A stretch of DNA of 64,000 nt from Trichoderma breve (Eukaryota; Ascomycota; Sordariomycetes; Hypocreales; Hypocreaceae). A program made the translations under genes and the position numbers. The notes below the pieces were generated by a model that had not been told where the DNA came from, searched no databases, and saw only the letters and a list, made by a program, of their open reading frames with translations. Within the stretch, counting starts at the first letter, position 1. Each line of letters begins with the position of its first letter. This document shows, one piece after another, positions 11,308 to 21,515 of this stretch. The DNA is taken from positions 2,046,001 to 2,110,000 of the forward strand of contig NW_026611593.1 in assembly GCF_028502605.1 (NCBI RefSeq), read 5' to 3'.

Positions 11308-13612
11308 GGTTATTTGTGTGCTGCTATTGTTGCCACGAAAGTAGTGAATGTCCAGTCTTTTTTGATGTAGCAGATTCGCAAACCAGAGGCGACAGGTGAG
11401 CGCGGGATGCTCACTATTTATCGAGTCCTGTCAAAGCATAAATGGATCATAAGCCTCTTTGAAGATATTATTTGCGCTCCAGAAAGGTAACCGGTATATG
11501 TTATCTTCGAGGCTGAGGAGAAACGGCGCGTCCAAGGAAAGGAAGTATGCGTGCGCCAATCTTCTAGTGAAACTTGCTCTCGATAGGCAGTATAGAAAAT
11601 GGAAATAAGAAAAGACTGTCGACAAGAAGATGCTCGCAAGATGTCAAGCCGCGCAAGATGTCGCACAGATGCGGAAAGTTCCGTCAGTCGTCACCCTGGC
11701 AGTGAGGCAAGAACGAAGATGCTCCAGTCGAGGAAGAAAACGGCGCTTCGACAATTAAATGAGAAGAAGAGAATCCCGGTGTCCAAGGTCTCTCCAGAGA
11801 GTTTCCCGACTGAATATCTACAGTAAAAGGGCTGAGAAGTGAGGTTGGCCAGTCGCAAAAGGTTTGAGTTCTGGCTTGGGGACTCGGAGTGTGCGATAAA
11901 GGAGAAGTAAGATGTGGACCAGGGGCAAAGGCAAATGCAGCACGCCTCAAGACGAAAACGGAAATCGTATAGAATGCTGAGAGAACGCGGCAATGGACAT
12001 GGAACACTCAAAACGAGCGCCTCGGTGCGATTTTAGTGAGAAAATGAAGAGAAACAGGACTTGATACTCTGGGGAGGGAGAAAAAGGCGTCTTATTTTTA
12101 GCCCCGCAGACGTCAAAGGTGTGCTGAGAACCTTGATGGTCTCTGTCGGTAAATGCTCCACCAAATCTCCCGGGTGCAAGAGAAGACGGGCGGCTGCAAT
12201 TTGTAATACCTGGAATCGGCGATAGTGAGGCTCTCACTGGATCACAGCATCACCACGGGGGCACTCGATCTCGAACGAAGGCATCGTTACTGAACAAATG
12301 GGAGGTTCTCTTTCCACCATGCGTCCATCTTGGCCTCACAACGAAAAGGGGTCCAAACACCCCCAAGACGACAAGAACGACGAGCAGTGGCGCATTTCTC
12401 TTCTTCTATTCGCGAATCACAAATCACCAAGCCCAGCTGTCCGAATCACCAGGCTGTCGAGTCTGCGGGGGATATCTGGTGAGCATCGTCGCTGCAGTCA
12501 CGAGGCGCAATCGCAGTTCTCGGCGGCCGCACATGTGAGTGAGTCGTGATGACGGGTACCTTGGCTGGGAGCTTTATCGAATTGTTAAATTACGCCGGCG
12601 GTGATTCGTCACGGTAGCCCCACCACCAGCCTTTTTGCTGACGAACCAAGAATCAGCCTGGACCATCAAGGTTCTCATGAATGGAAGCGGCGGAACATGT
12701 ATCAAATCATGCCGCTCAACTGTAGATAACGAAATGCCTAACAACGCAAAGATACATTCTGGAGAAAATCTTCATGCGGCTGTATTGTTACTAGCGTGCA
12801 CTTTGACAAGCATCCACGCACAGATACCAACAATATGCAGTCAAGCGGAGGTCAGAAAAAGTGAGACCGCAAAATGAATAGGTACATACATTCAGCAATA
12901 TGTGCACCTAATCAACTCATCGAGTACTGCTTTTGCAGGGGAACGCCTGTTCTGCCAGCACCCGGACTTTACGATATAACTTGGCATTTACTAGAAAAAT
13001 ATAGACATAGTAGCAGTTAATAGGGAAATATAGACATAGTAGCAGTTAATAGGGAAATATAGATATAGTAGCAGTTAATAGGGAAATGTAGATATACCTA
13101 GTAGTAATTCCTTTTGTAGGCGTATGATTTAACTTGCGGGTGCTCGAAATCTTCTCGGTCGCGGTTTTTCTGTCCTCCACTTGGCAGTGTACGAGTATGT
13201 GCATGAATGATTACACAACCTTGACAGCCTTCCAGACTCGGTAACTGTGGGGTCGATATTACAGATGTGCTCCAGATCAGCTACCCTAAACAACATGTAG
13301 ATGATGCTGGGGAGTGTTTTTTATTCCTCTTCAGCTTCAAATACCACTGGAATACGCAGAAACAGAATATGCATCACTCAATGTTAGAACCCCAAACAAT
13401 TAGACTACCCCTGATCACATGATACGATGCAGACAATGGCGTTGGCGGAAAACAATTGCAAGTCCGCGTGTCCGAATCCCGCCTGGCCTGCGGAGCGGAG
13501 GACGACTCCAGGCAGAGAGCATCCTTCGCGGTTCACGACAAGCTACAAAACTCATCAAAACGTCTAATCTTCATCAAGCGAATCTATCGGCAGAGATCAC
13601 TCACCGTTCATA
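11308..13612. other. 2.3-kb spacer between divergent ZIP and SDR genes
   Basis: Bidirectional promoter region. ORFs on both strands (up to 107 codons) overlap one another, have no domain resemblance and I treat them as chance. A 29-bp tandem repeat occurs at 12997-13106. Confidence 0.55.
12997..13106. repeat. 29-bp tandem repeat, about 3.7 copies
   Basis: Unit 1 is 12997-13025, unit 2 13026-13054 (identical), unit 3 13055-13083 (one C-to-T change), and a decaying partial copy runs to about 13106. The unit begins AAATATAGACATAGTAGC and ends TTAATAGGG. It lies in the spacer upstream of the SDR gene, outside any gene. Confidence 0.95.
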
Positions 13613-14608
13613 ATGGTTTCCTACAAAGAAGTACAAGCCTCCAACGCACTCATCAACGACGCAACGGCACCCCGTGTCTCCGTTTTCGTCGGCGGCACAT
13701 CAGGCATCGGAAAGTTTACAATCAAAGCCCTTGTGTCCACGGGTGCCAGCGTGAGAATCTACCTCGTCGGACGCAAGAGCTCTGAAGAGTCCGCGCGCGC
13801 TTTTATCCAAGAGCTAAACGCCATCAACCCCAAGGCGGAAATCGTTTGGACCGAGGGCGAGGCCTCGCTTCTCGCTGAAGTCAAGAGAATATGCGAGCTC
13901 ATCAAAAAGACGGAATCACGCGTCGATTTGCTGTTTCTTACAGCGGGCTATGCGCCATTCGGTACGCGGAAGGAGACTAGTGAGGGGGTGGAAGTCGCAC
14001 AGAGCTTGGAATATTATTCGCGGATGCTGTTCATCCATCATCTTCTTCCTGTCCTAGGTGCATCTGAGGCTCCCAGGGTCATCAGTGTCCTGGGCGGTGG
14101 GCTGGAGAAGTCAAGTGTCAATGTGGATGACCTGGACTTGAAGAATCCCGGAAATTTCAGCGGCATTAAAGCACAAATACAATACGTAACTATGAACACG
14201 GCCTATCTGGAGAAGCTGGCCATCCAAAATCCTAATGTGACGTTCATCCACTCCTGGCCCGGATGGGTCAGCACGGGAAACGTGAGGAGGGGCTGGGATG
14301 AAGGCTCGATTGTAGCTCGAATCTTTTGGTTTGTCCTCGAGCCAATCATCTATCTATTTGGGTTTAGCGACGAGGAGTCTGGGCAGAGGAACCTGTTTCA
14401 ATGTACCAGTGCTGCATTTGGTGGTCGTGGTATACCATGGGGAGGGAAGAAGGGAGTCAACTCCCTCGAAAAGTCGGAAGATGGACTATTTCTCGTCAGC
14501 TACAACTGCGACTGCACTCCGAATGCTAAAGCATTGCCTGGACTTCGGGAATCGTCACAAGAAAAGATTTGGGATCACACGCAAAAAGTTCTTCAACCAT
14601 ATCTATAA
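13613..14608 (+). CDS. Atypical short-chain dehydrogenase/reductase (SDR)
   Basis: A single exon encodes 331 residues from ATG 13613. The N-terminal Rossmann motif is GGTSGIG (residues 27-33), followed by a basic segment (LVGRKSSEESAR) suggesting NADP(H) use, and VDLLFLTAGYAPFG in place of the usual NNAG strand. The strand-5 segment VISVLGGG is present, but the catalytic YxxxK is not obvious: the aligned region reads QYVTMNTAYLEK, giving Y-V-T-M-N and Y-L-E-K. The enzyme may use an altered active site or be non-catalytic. The family oxidises or reduces alcohols and ketones, often in secondary metabolism. It converges on the epoxide hydrolase gene, with 97 bp between the stops. No introns. Confidence 0.85.
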   Translation: MVSYKEVQASNALINDATAPRVSVFVGGTSGIGKFTIKALVSTGASVRIYLVGRKSSEESARAFIQELNAINPKAEIVWTEGEASLLAEVKRICELIKKTESRVDLLFLTAGYAPFGTRKETSEGVEVAQSLEYYSRMLFIHHLLPVLGASEAPRVISVLGGGLEKSSVNVDDLDLKNPGNFSGIKAQIQYVTMNTAYLEKLAIQNPNVTFIHSWPGWVSTGNVRRGWDEGSIVARIFWFVLEPIIYLFGFSDEESGQRNLFQCTSAAFGGRGIPWGGKKGVNSLEKSEDGLFLVSYNCDCTPNAKALPGLRESSQEKIWDHTQKVLQPYL

Positions 14609-14705
14609 GTCACTTGGGCTTATACTACAAAAGTTTAATGTTTACCACTATGATAGTTTAATCATTTGACAGACTGATATCCCCCCTCTTAGAATCTGAG
14701 ACTCT

Positions 14706-16073
14706 TTATTTCTGATAGGCATCCCATGCTGCGGTGCCAGGCCTTATAAACTCTCGCGCGTCTGCCACAAGCTCGGTTGGGGAGTCCCAGGAAGCGAAAT
14801 GACCGCCGGAAGAGTAGTGGTTGAAGAAGACAATGTTTCCCTGGCGGCGTGCCCAATCTTCCGGCTATTGAAATGTTAGAGACTTTGCGACTAGACGTAT
14901 CAAATACACTTGACTGACCGTGATAAAACCTTGCTCGGCAAATTGAGTGATGCCCACTGGCTGGTGAATGTAGTCAAACTTGCCAGACCATGGATTTTGT
15001 CCCTATTTCCAATGAGTAACTACCCAGAGACCTCTCTCTAAGGGAGAACCTACCCGTAACGAAAGCTCCTTGTACATTCTGGCGCTGCCAAAGGGCCCCT
15101 GTATATATAATAGCATGGTCCATGAAATGATTTCATCCAACGTCCAGTCGTACGACGGGCTGCCACCTTTCAACTCGGTGAGTATCCATGCCGCACAGCC
15201 CACCGGGCTATCCGTTTGAGCGTATGCCCACTGCAGAGGCTCGTTCCCAAAGACTTGCCGTTGTCCTAGAAGCGTAATCCTAAACGTTGCTAGCACGTTG
15301 ATGAGAAAAGCCTCCTCTGCCGTGGAATTTTTGGCGTTGAAATTGTCCATGTCTTGCTGGTTGGGGACTTGATACCACAAGTTGGTATGTAGTGCTCGAA
15401 CGCTCTCCGGTTGATCGATGGCCATGTATCGTACGGTGTGGGAGCCAAGGTCACCGCCATGAACGATGTACTTGTTGTATCCTAGCTGCAGCATTAATTT
15501 GTGAAATGCTTGACCAGACTCTCGTAGTCCCAAGCCGGGATATTCGGGAGCCGGCGAGAAGCCGAACCCAGGTAGGCTAGGAGCCACCACATGAAATGCC
15601 GTTTCATTGCTGGGAGGATTTGTGTACCCGTCAATCACGCGTTCTACCTCTATGATAGACCCTGGGTAGCCGTGTACAAACAGCAGCGGGATGGCGTCTT
15701 TTCTGGAGGATTGTCGGTGAACAAAGTGAAGTGGGATTGGGTGCGAGTAGTTCCCAGCGCCATCGATTGTAGTTGTAAACTGTGGCAAATGATCATTCAA
15801 CCTTTTCTGCGTCTCATTCCAGTTGTAGCTGTGAGTCCAATAATCTTTAATTGCGGTAATGTTCTCGGCAGGAGGGCCATCCTGCGGAACATGCTGAACG
15901 AGGTCTGTAGCAATTCGGGCTAGAGAGGCTTTGACTCTCGTTTCTTCGATAAAAGAAGGATCTACATCGATCAAAAAGGGGGCAGGACTGGTTCCAAACT
16001 TGGCTTTGAAGGGAAAGTTGGCGGAAACCGCCAGTGTGGCCAACAAGAGCTGTAAGAGAAAGCGATGAGACAT
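14706..16073 (-). CDS. Secreted epoxide hydrolase (alpha/beta hydrolase with EHN domain)
   Basis: Exons 15054..16073, 14919..15002 and 14706..14864 give 420 residues. An N-terminal signal peptide (MSHRFLLQLLLATLAVSA) is followed by an epoxide hydrolase N-terminal domain (YWTHSYNWNETQKRLNDHLPQF). The hydrolase core has the oxyanion motif HGYPGS (about 134), nucleophile Asp208 in VHGGDLGSH, and a C-terminal catalytic His in SSGGHFASWDSP encoded by the last exon. Several N-x-S/T sites (NIT, NET, NYS, NST) fit secretion. It should convert epoxides to diols, by analogy with juvenile-hormone/microsomal-type enzymes; the substrate is unknown. An exon-1-only reading would lose the catalytic His, so the splice model matters. 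Confidence 0.9.
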
Positions 16074-16150
16074 TGTTGCGATTGAAAGAGCATACGATTT
16101 GCTTTTCCATTAGTAGCATGAGAAAAAACCATGGTAAAGAAATATCAGTG

Positions 16151-16158
16151 TTTATATG
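16151..16158 (-). promoter_or_regulatory. TATA-like element of the epoxide hydrolase gene
   Basis: CATATAAA on the minus strand lies 78 bp upstream of ATG 16073, a plausible distance for a fungal core promoter. Confidence 0.4.
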
Positions 16159-16771
16159 GTTCAGTGAAACCATGAAAGATCACTGGATGGGGAGCCTTCG
16201 GGGAGTAGTTATTGTCCGCTGCATATTTTACCAGGCGGGAAATTTACCGCAGCCCACTTACATGCGGACTCCGTCAGCAAACAATTACTTTTGCTTTTAT
16301 AATGCCAACTCAGACTTCAGTTAAAGGGGCGGCCGTGATTGATAATCACGAGAAACGTGAGTATAACGAGTATATTTTCATCTTCAGGTTATTTCCCTCG
16401 ATATATGCCTGTGGAAACCGAAAGGGGTGTACTCCTTGACCCGCAAAGTGCGTACTTGTTAGGTTGAATCTGCGGATAACTTCTCGCTATATAAAGGAAA
16501 TTCCATACAAGTGCTCAAATGACTGCTAACAAATAACTTCGTCACATACATGATATTTTCAGAGATTTGAATAATCATAGTGTTATGTTCCTTGAATCAA
16601 TTTGTCTTGACAGTTTATTTCTATCAAAGTTTACTGAATACTACATTACCCCAGTCTCCCCCGCTAATACAACTCCTCCTTCCTGATTTGAAACAATACG
16701 CCAGTATTTATCCAAGAGGACCGCTCTATTTTCAAGATATTAGCAAGAGCAAGGTATGAAAGGACGGCTGC
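16159..16771. other. Spacer, no gene seen
   Basis: AT-rich sequence between the epoxide hydrolase promoter and the small secreted protein gene. Only short ORFs without recognisable features are present. Confidence 0.5.
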
Positions 16772-17080
16772 TCAACAGCTCCCTCTTACCGGATCTTGGC
16801 AAGTGATACATCCCGCAGGACAGCATGTCAATTTCCCATCGGGTGATCCCTTTGTTTGGTTTTAGTACAAGAACAATATGAAGTTATGATGGTTCACATT
16901 CTGAAACTTACTCCTGCAATTTGCTGGTTGCGAGAAAATGTTAGCGTGCTACAAGCAGTTGCTCAGGATGGATTTAGAACATACATCATCGTAGACAGAA
17001 GGAAAGTTGTCCAGCTGGGCATTGCACAATGTAGCAGATAATGCCAATACGTAAAATGTGATCCAGTTGAAAGTCTTCAT
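16772..17080 (-). CDS. Candidate small secreted cysteine-rich protein (spliced)
   Basis: ATG 17080 opens a signal peptide (MKTFNWITFYVLALSATLCNA) followed by QLDNFPSVYDD. A GTATGT donor then leads, after a branch site GCTAAC, to a short 12-bp exon (CAA ATT GCA GGA) or is skipped to the next acceptor (ACAAAG), joining the frame GSPDGKLTCCPAGCITCQDP. The reading then either continues VRGSC to the stop at 16772 or splices at GTAAGA to an exon ending SGPLG near 16680. Either way the mature product is about 30-40 residues with a CCxxGCxxC core, typical of fungal SSCPs. A TATATATAG box 103 bp upstream and a pyrimidine-rich leader support a real, strongly expressed gene. Exact 3' exons are uncertain; function (effector, antimicrobial or surface protein) is unknown. 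Confidence 0.55.
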
Positions 17081-17182
17081 AATGAATAATTTGAGAGGGC
17101 AGAATCGCCTTGAAAGCTGTAATAGTTCTTGAGAAGAAAGAGAGTAGTTCCGGTGTTGGAAGGATTCAATTGACTGGCTCTG

Positions 17183-17191
17183 CTATATATA
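17183..17191 (-). promoter_or_regulatory. TATA box of the small secreted protein gene
   Basis: TATATATAG on the minus strand lies about 100 bp upstream of ATG 17080, followed by a CT-rich leader; this is a strong fungal core promoter layout. Confidence 0.55.
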
Positions 17192-17708
17192 CATGCATTC
17201 ATCTGCCCTAATCATCTGCTTAAAGAATGACATCTGTTGTTATAAATATACCAGGACTGGGACTATAATTGAGCCGGCGGAAAAATGCCCGCCGCCTTAC
17301 TTGGTGATGTTTTGTCTTTCAAGTTCCATATTAAGCATGTCGATTTACCCTTGCATATCTGTGACTACGTACTTACACACTTTCCTCTCGTTTCAGTCCG
17401 GCCTGATCGGAAAGGACGTCTGTAACATGGGGGAGATAGTAAGAGCGGTCAGTTGATTCATGGTCATGGGATGTTGCCTTCGGATGAGAGTTTGACCGGC
17501 ATTGAGTTGGTTACCGCCCTGTATGCACCACAACGTTACAACCAGCTCCCTGGATTTAAGTCAGAGAGAGCGTCACTCAAGAAGATTGGAACAATCATGC
17601 ATCCCATAGAGTTTAAAAGAAAAGAAAAGATCAAAATCCATTATATTCTGCTCGAAAACGCCTTCTAGTTGGTCCGTTAACACGTAAACATGATATGCAG
17701 GAATGCAG
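17192..17708. other. Spacer, no gene seen
   Basis: It carries the upstream region of the small secreted protein gene and the 3' end of CSN5. The ORFs present lack support. Confidence 0.5.
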
Positions 17709-18830
17709 CTAGCTGCTGGCTGCTTCGCCTGTTGCCGTTGCCTTTGGTGCTGCTGATGGAGTGCCCAAGTCATTAAACACCTTTGCCTTGATCTCGGCTG
17801 CCATCAATCCAGACAACTCCTTCATGGCAACCAAGTTTGAGTCCTGAGCAAGCTTTTCCACCGCCTTGTCAGTGCCCTTTCCACCCACCATTGCAGCCTG
17901 AGATACCCTGGATCTCATTATATTGGAGGTTGCTTCCTTGAGTTTGGAGCTGAGGTCCAGCATTTGCTTACTACCAAAGTCGCGATTCGTCAGCAGAGGG
18001 CTCTGGCTCAGTGTCTGCACCCAGTATTTATGCCACAGGAGCTCCAGTAGATGAGAGTCCAATGTACTCTTGAAATGGGAAACATCGAGACTGTAGTATC
18101 GGCTAGAGTGAGCACCAAACTCGGCGGCCTTGTCCAAGGGGACTGCCTGGAATCCGTCTGATGAATATCCAGCGGCACCCTCCGGTTTGTAGTTAGCGGG
18201 ATAAGTGCGGAACGCCCCAATCTCAACCTTTCCGGCGCTGATGGTGCGATCGGGATCAATGACCACAGCCAAGAAAGGATCCTGGAACTGCTGCTGCAGA
18301 GCCTCTGTCTCGACATCGATGCCACTCAACCAGCATCCGTATCCAGGATGGCTGTGATACCACCCAACGACATTCTCTTGTCTGCCCTGCGCGCGGCTGA
18401 GATCAAGATATTCGATCAAGTATTCGTTCGCTTCGTTCTGTGCGTTGACTCGAGTCTCGGTGCCTTCGACAGGCAGTCGAAAAGCATCCGTCACCACAAA
18501 GGTTTCTCCATCGATGTAGCCTTGCATCAGGCCCATGACTTCCAGCGAGCCTCCAGACCGCGCGTGCATCGTCATCTTGATCAGGGCGACGGCGCTGATC
18601 CTCACGTACTTGAAGTAGTTTGGATCCTTGATCCACGGGCGAGCGTCGGCTATGGCTCTTTGGACATCGGCATCGTAGTTGTAGAGTGCATCTCGTTTGG
18701 CGTCAACCAGCTGGACGTTGTTGTCCAGCTCTATCGCGCATCACATAAATGTCAGCTTCTGTACACGGAATATAAAAGTCTAAAAAGGAAGTCATCACTT
18801 ACCCCATGATCGAAGAGCTGTGGCCTCCAT
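17709..18830 (-). CDS. csn5: COP9 signalosome subunit 5 (CSN5/Rri1), JAMM deneddylase
   Basis: Exons 18803..18830 and 17709..18730 (intron 72 bp, GTAAGT...GATAG) give 349 residues starting MEATALRSWELDNNVQLVDAKRD. The JAMM zinc site is complete: Glu73 in LEVMG, and HSHPGYGCWLSGID with His135, His137 and Asp148, the exact CSN5 signature. The enzyme removes Nedd8 from cullins and, as part of the COP9 signalosome, controls development, light response and secondary metabolism in fungi. The 349-residue length is normal. Reading only the large exon would start at a GTG and lose the first 40 or so residues. The C-terminus is Ala-rich. Confidence 0.96.
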
Positions 18831-19518
18831 CTTTGGCTGCCGCACTGGTGTTTGGCAGGTGAAGATGTAGCTTAGCAGGCAGTGCAGAGGGAAGCTTTAA
18901 TGTCACGGATGGTGATACTAATGACTGTGCCCCGCCCGGAGACATCGCACATGCTTTATCGATAAGGGATAAGATTGGTGGGGAGTGCCATTCGATTTGT
19001 TTGTACCTGTGTACTCTCTATTTATCTCTAATGATCTGGCTTGATCAATGTGCCTACAAATTATCACGTTTGTCTATCTTTGTGGGGAACAGAAGAAAGA
19101 TTGAGTTCTGAATGAAATTGGAAAAGAAATGACATCTTGTTTTGTTACTGTCCTGTCTGATCATAATGATGGCGAGTCACAAGCCTACTAGTAGGCAATC
19201 GCTATCACACTAACAGAAAGCTACCTCTTCTTAAACAGGTGTTATTGCACACGGCGGTATTCCTTTTCGACTGTTTTATTTTCAGAAGTTGAGTGAATTT
19301 GAACACACAGCAAAGAGACCTCCAAGTCAATGGATTTGTCTTGATAATGTCTATTCTGCGAGTGTCTAAGTACAGAGGGCGAATGTTGCTACTAGCAATG
19401 CGTTGAGCTACTAACAATAAGCTTTTATACATGTAATCTCTTCGTTGCGCCTTTAGGAGTAGCCTCCCAGCAGATAGATAATTTTTTTCCCGTGTTGTTG
19501 TATAGCCATATGACCATT
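18831..19518. other. Spacer between CVNH and CSN5 genes
   Basis: CSN5 promoter and CVNH 3' region. ORF 19205-19618 on the minus strand is not credible: it overlaps the CVNH 3' end in another frame. Confidence 0.5.
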
Positions 19519-19889
19519 TTAATAGCTGTTTACCATTTAGCATCCAGACACGAAAAAAACTCAAAGATTGCGGCAAAGACTTACTTGAAGACGAGAACGC
19601 CATTTTCATTAGAGACATAGCTATTCAAGTCGAGGAACTGCTCTTCTCCGAAGCTTCCATCTGACCGATACAGCAACGTGATGATGGTTGTACCGTCAAG
19701 TCTCCATGACACCTGATCAGCGGAATCAAAGACGCCATTTCCTCCGATTTCAAAAAATCCTTCATTGTTGCCAACGTGGTTGTTGAGGTCAAGTACACTC
19801 TCAGTCCAAGAGCCGTCCTCGCAGCAGACGTCAGCAATCAGGCAGGAGCCTTCAAGGCGTACATTCTGGGAAGACTCAAAGAAGGACAT
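19519..19889 (-). CDS. Cyanovirin-N homologue (CVNH) lectin
   Basis: From ATG 19889 the reading frame encodes a full CVNH domain of about 101 residues made of two tandem repeats: VRLEGSCLIADVCCEDGSWTES-VLDLNNHVGNNEG and the second VSWRLDGTTIITLLYRSDGSF...FLDLNSYVSNENG. The family binds high-mannose-type glycans; the role in fungi is unclear. Unspliced, translation ends FK with TAA at 19581. That stop lies inside a perfect GTAAGT donor (19584), and a 59-bp intron with branch GCTAAAT and acceptor AACAG would instead give FNY and a stop at 19519. No signal peptide, so the protein is likely cytosolic. A TATA element lies about 85 bp upstream. Confidence 0.9.
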
Positions 19890-19970
19890 TTTGAAGTGGT
19901 TGTGGTGTTGACAAAGACTTGGTTGATGATTCAGAAGAGTTGCAAAAGGGCAGTGTTGAAGGGGTTAATC

Positions 19971-19980
19971 TTATTTATAA
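19971..19980 (-). promoter_or_regulatory. TATA box of the CVNH gene
   Basis: TTATAAATAA on the minus strand, about 82-91 bp upstream of ATG 19889. Confidence 0.45.
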
Positions 19981-21515
19981 TAACTAAGCTTGGCTCGTGC
20001 CAGAGGCCCAGGCGGGAGGGTCATCCTACCTTTGTGCAACTTCACGCCCTCACCGCTCCATGCATGAAGATTAGTATAGACAAAGGGGATATCTATTGCG
20101 GAGTTACGAGGCCTCTATCCTGTCGGGCATGGACAAGGCAGAATCGACAGCGCAAGCTCCACGTGTGGGCACAAAGCGCCAACAAAGCCAAGGAGTTGCC
20201 AAGAAGAGGAATGTGAAAAAGTTTATTCTCTTTACCAACCGACTTCACATGACAGTTGGCAATTCCACTGTAGAAGTGGAATACAACGACAAACCGAGCT
20301 TGGCCCGCACTACCTATTCGCTACCACAAATCCAATATCCCGCCGTGATAGCAGTATTGTACTCGTATTGATACTCTCTGCAGAATCTCCATTTCCCTGC
20401 AGCATTACCCCTCATTCGTTTGGCCATTGGCACCCTTGGCGACTCCATCCGCATGGGGCTGTGTTGATGGCAAACTGGATGGTAATTCACTCAAGTTGAT
20501 CCGAGTGTCAGCTCGGCTCACCGGCAAGCATCGTTCCACCATGCGATACTTCAATGCTACCTGTCGGCACTCTGCAGCCGCAATGGAAAGTCCAGTTGAG
20601 TAGGATGAGAAACGCTCAATCTATATTAGCATATGTAGGACTTGGAAGCCAGCATTCGGGTGAACTTCTGCTTTCTGAAGAATTATATATATGTGTGTGT
20701 GTGGTTTTTTTTGGATAGCTCCCCACAAGCTTGAGATGTTGGATGCGCGTTCGCTTTGTATAGTTGGGACAATGGGCAACATGCGCGACACTTCGGGCCA
20801 CGGCAGATAATTAATCATAACTAGTATCGAGATTCCCAAAGTTGGAACCTCTCTCGCACGCACATGAAGTGAAGTCTTCCCGCCATCACAATCTGATAAG
20901 ATTCGTCAATATTTTGTCTTTGAGTCGTGGGTGTTATTTAGCGCCCGCTCCCGTTACCCCATACTTTCTTGATCGAGTCAATGCTCCGTTAGCCTCGTCC
21001 CATAGATCCCGATCGCACAAACGAATAGCTCTAATTTTTTATGATTTACCACTACTCCGTACCGCGTGTAGTATATTAATACCCTTGTTGTTGCTCGCTC
21101 GATGCTCAAATTTCGCGAATCTGATACTGCCGAGATGGAGACGACCCTCATGACATCTGGACTAACAAGTGGCTCTTTGTAGGTGGGTCAGAGTTTAAGA
21201 AGCAGTTTTCGAAGCTCGAATCATTAACATATTGTGACATAATCGGTCAGTGCTCACGTGAAATTGAAGAGCCTGAGAATTGTAAAAAACAAAAAGAATA
21301 GGTATGGTATAAAGTACATTGCAAATTACTTGGAGATCTCATTCAATCTTCACAAGTTGGGCCCCCAATTTGATAATCCAACGCCGTGCTCGTCACAAGA
21401 AGTTCCAAACATTCCCTACATTATTAACGTCTTCCACATTGATGTTTGTGAAATTCTCTTCATCCCCTAATCAATAAAAGAAACATTGTACCAGAGAACT
21501 GGTGTGTGATCATCT
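19981..21515. other. 1.5-kb spacer, no gene seen
   Basis: Only short ORFs without domain features. A TA/GT microsatellite occurs at about 20685-20703. It separates the CVNH promoter from the 3' end of the membrane protein gene. Confidence 0.5.
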
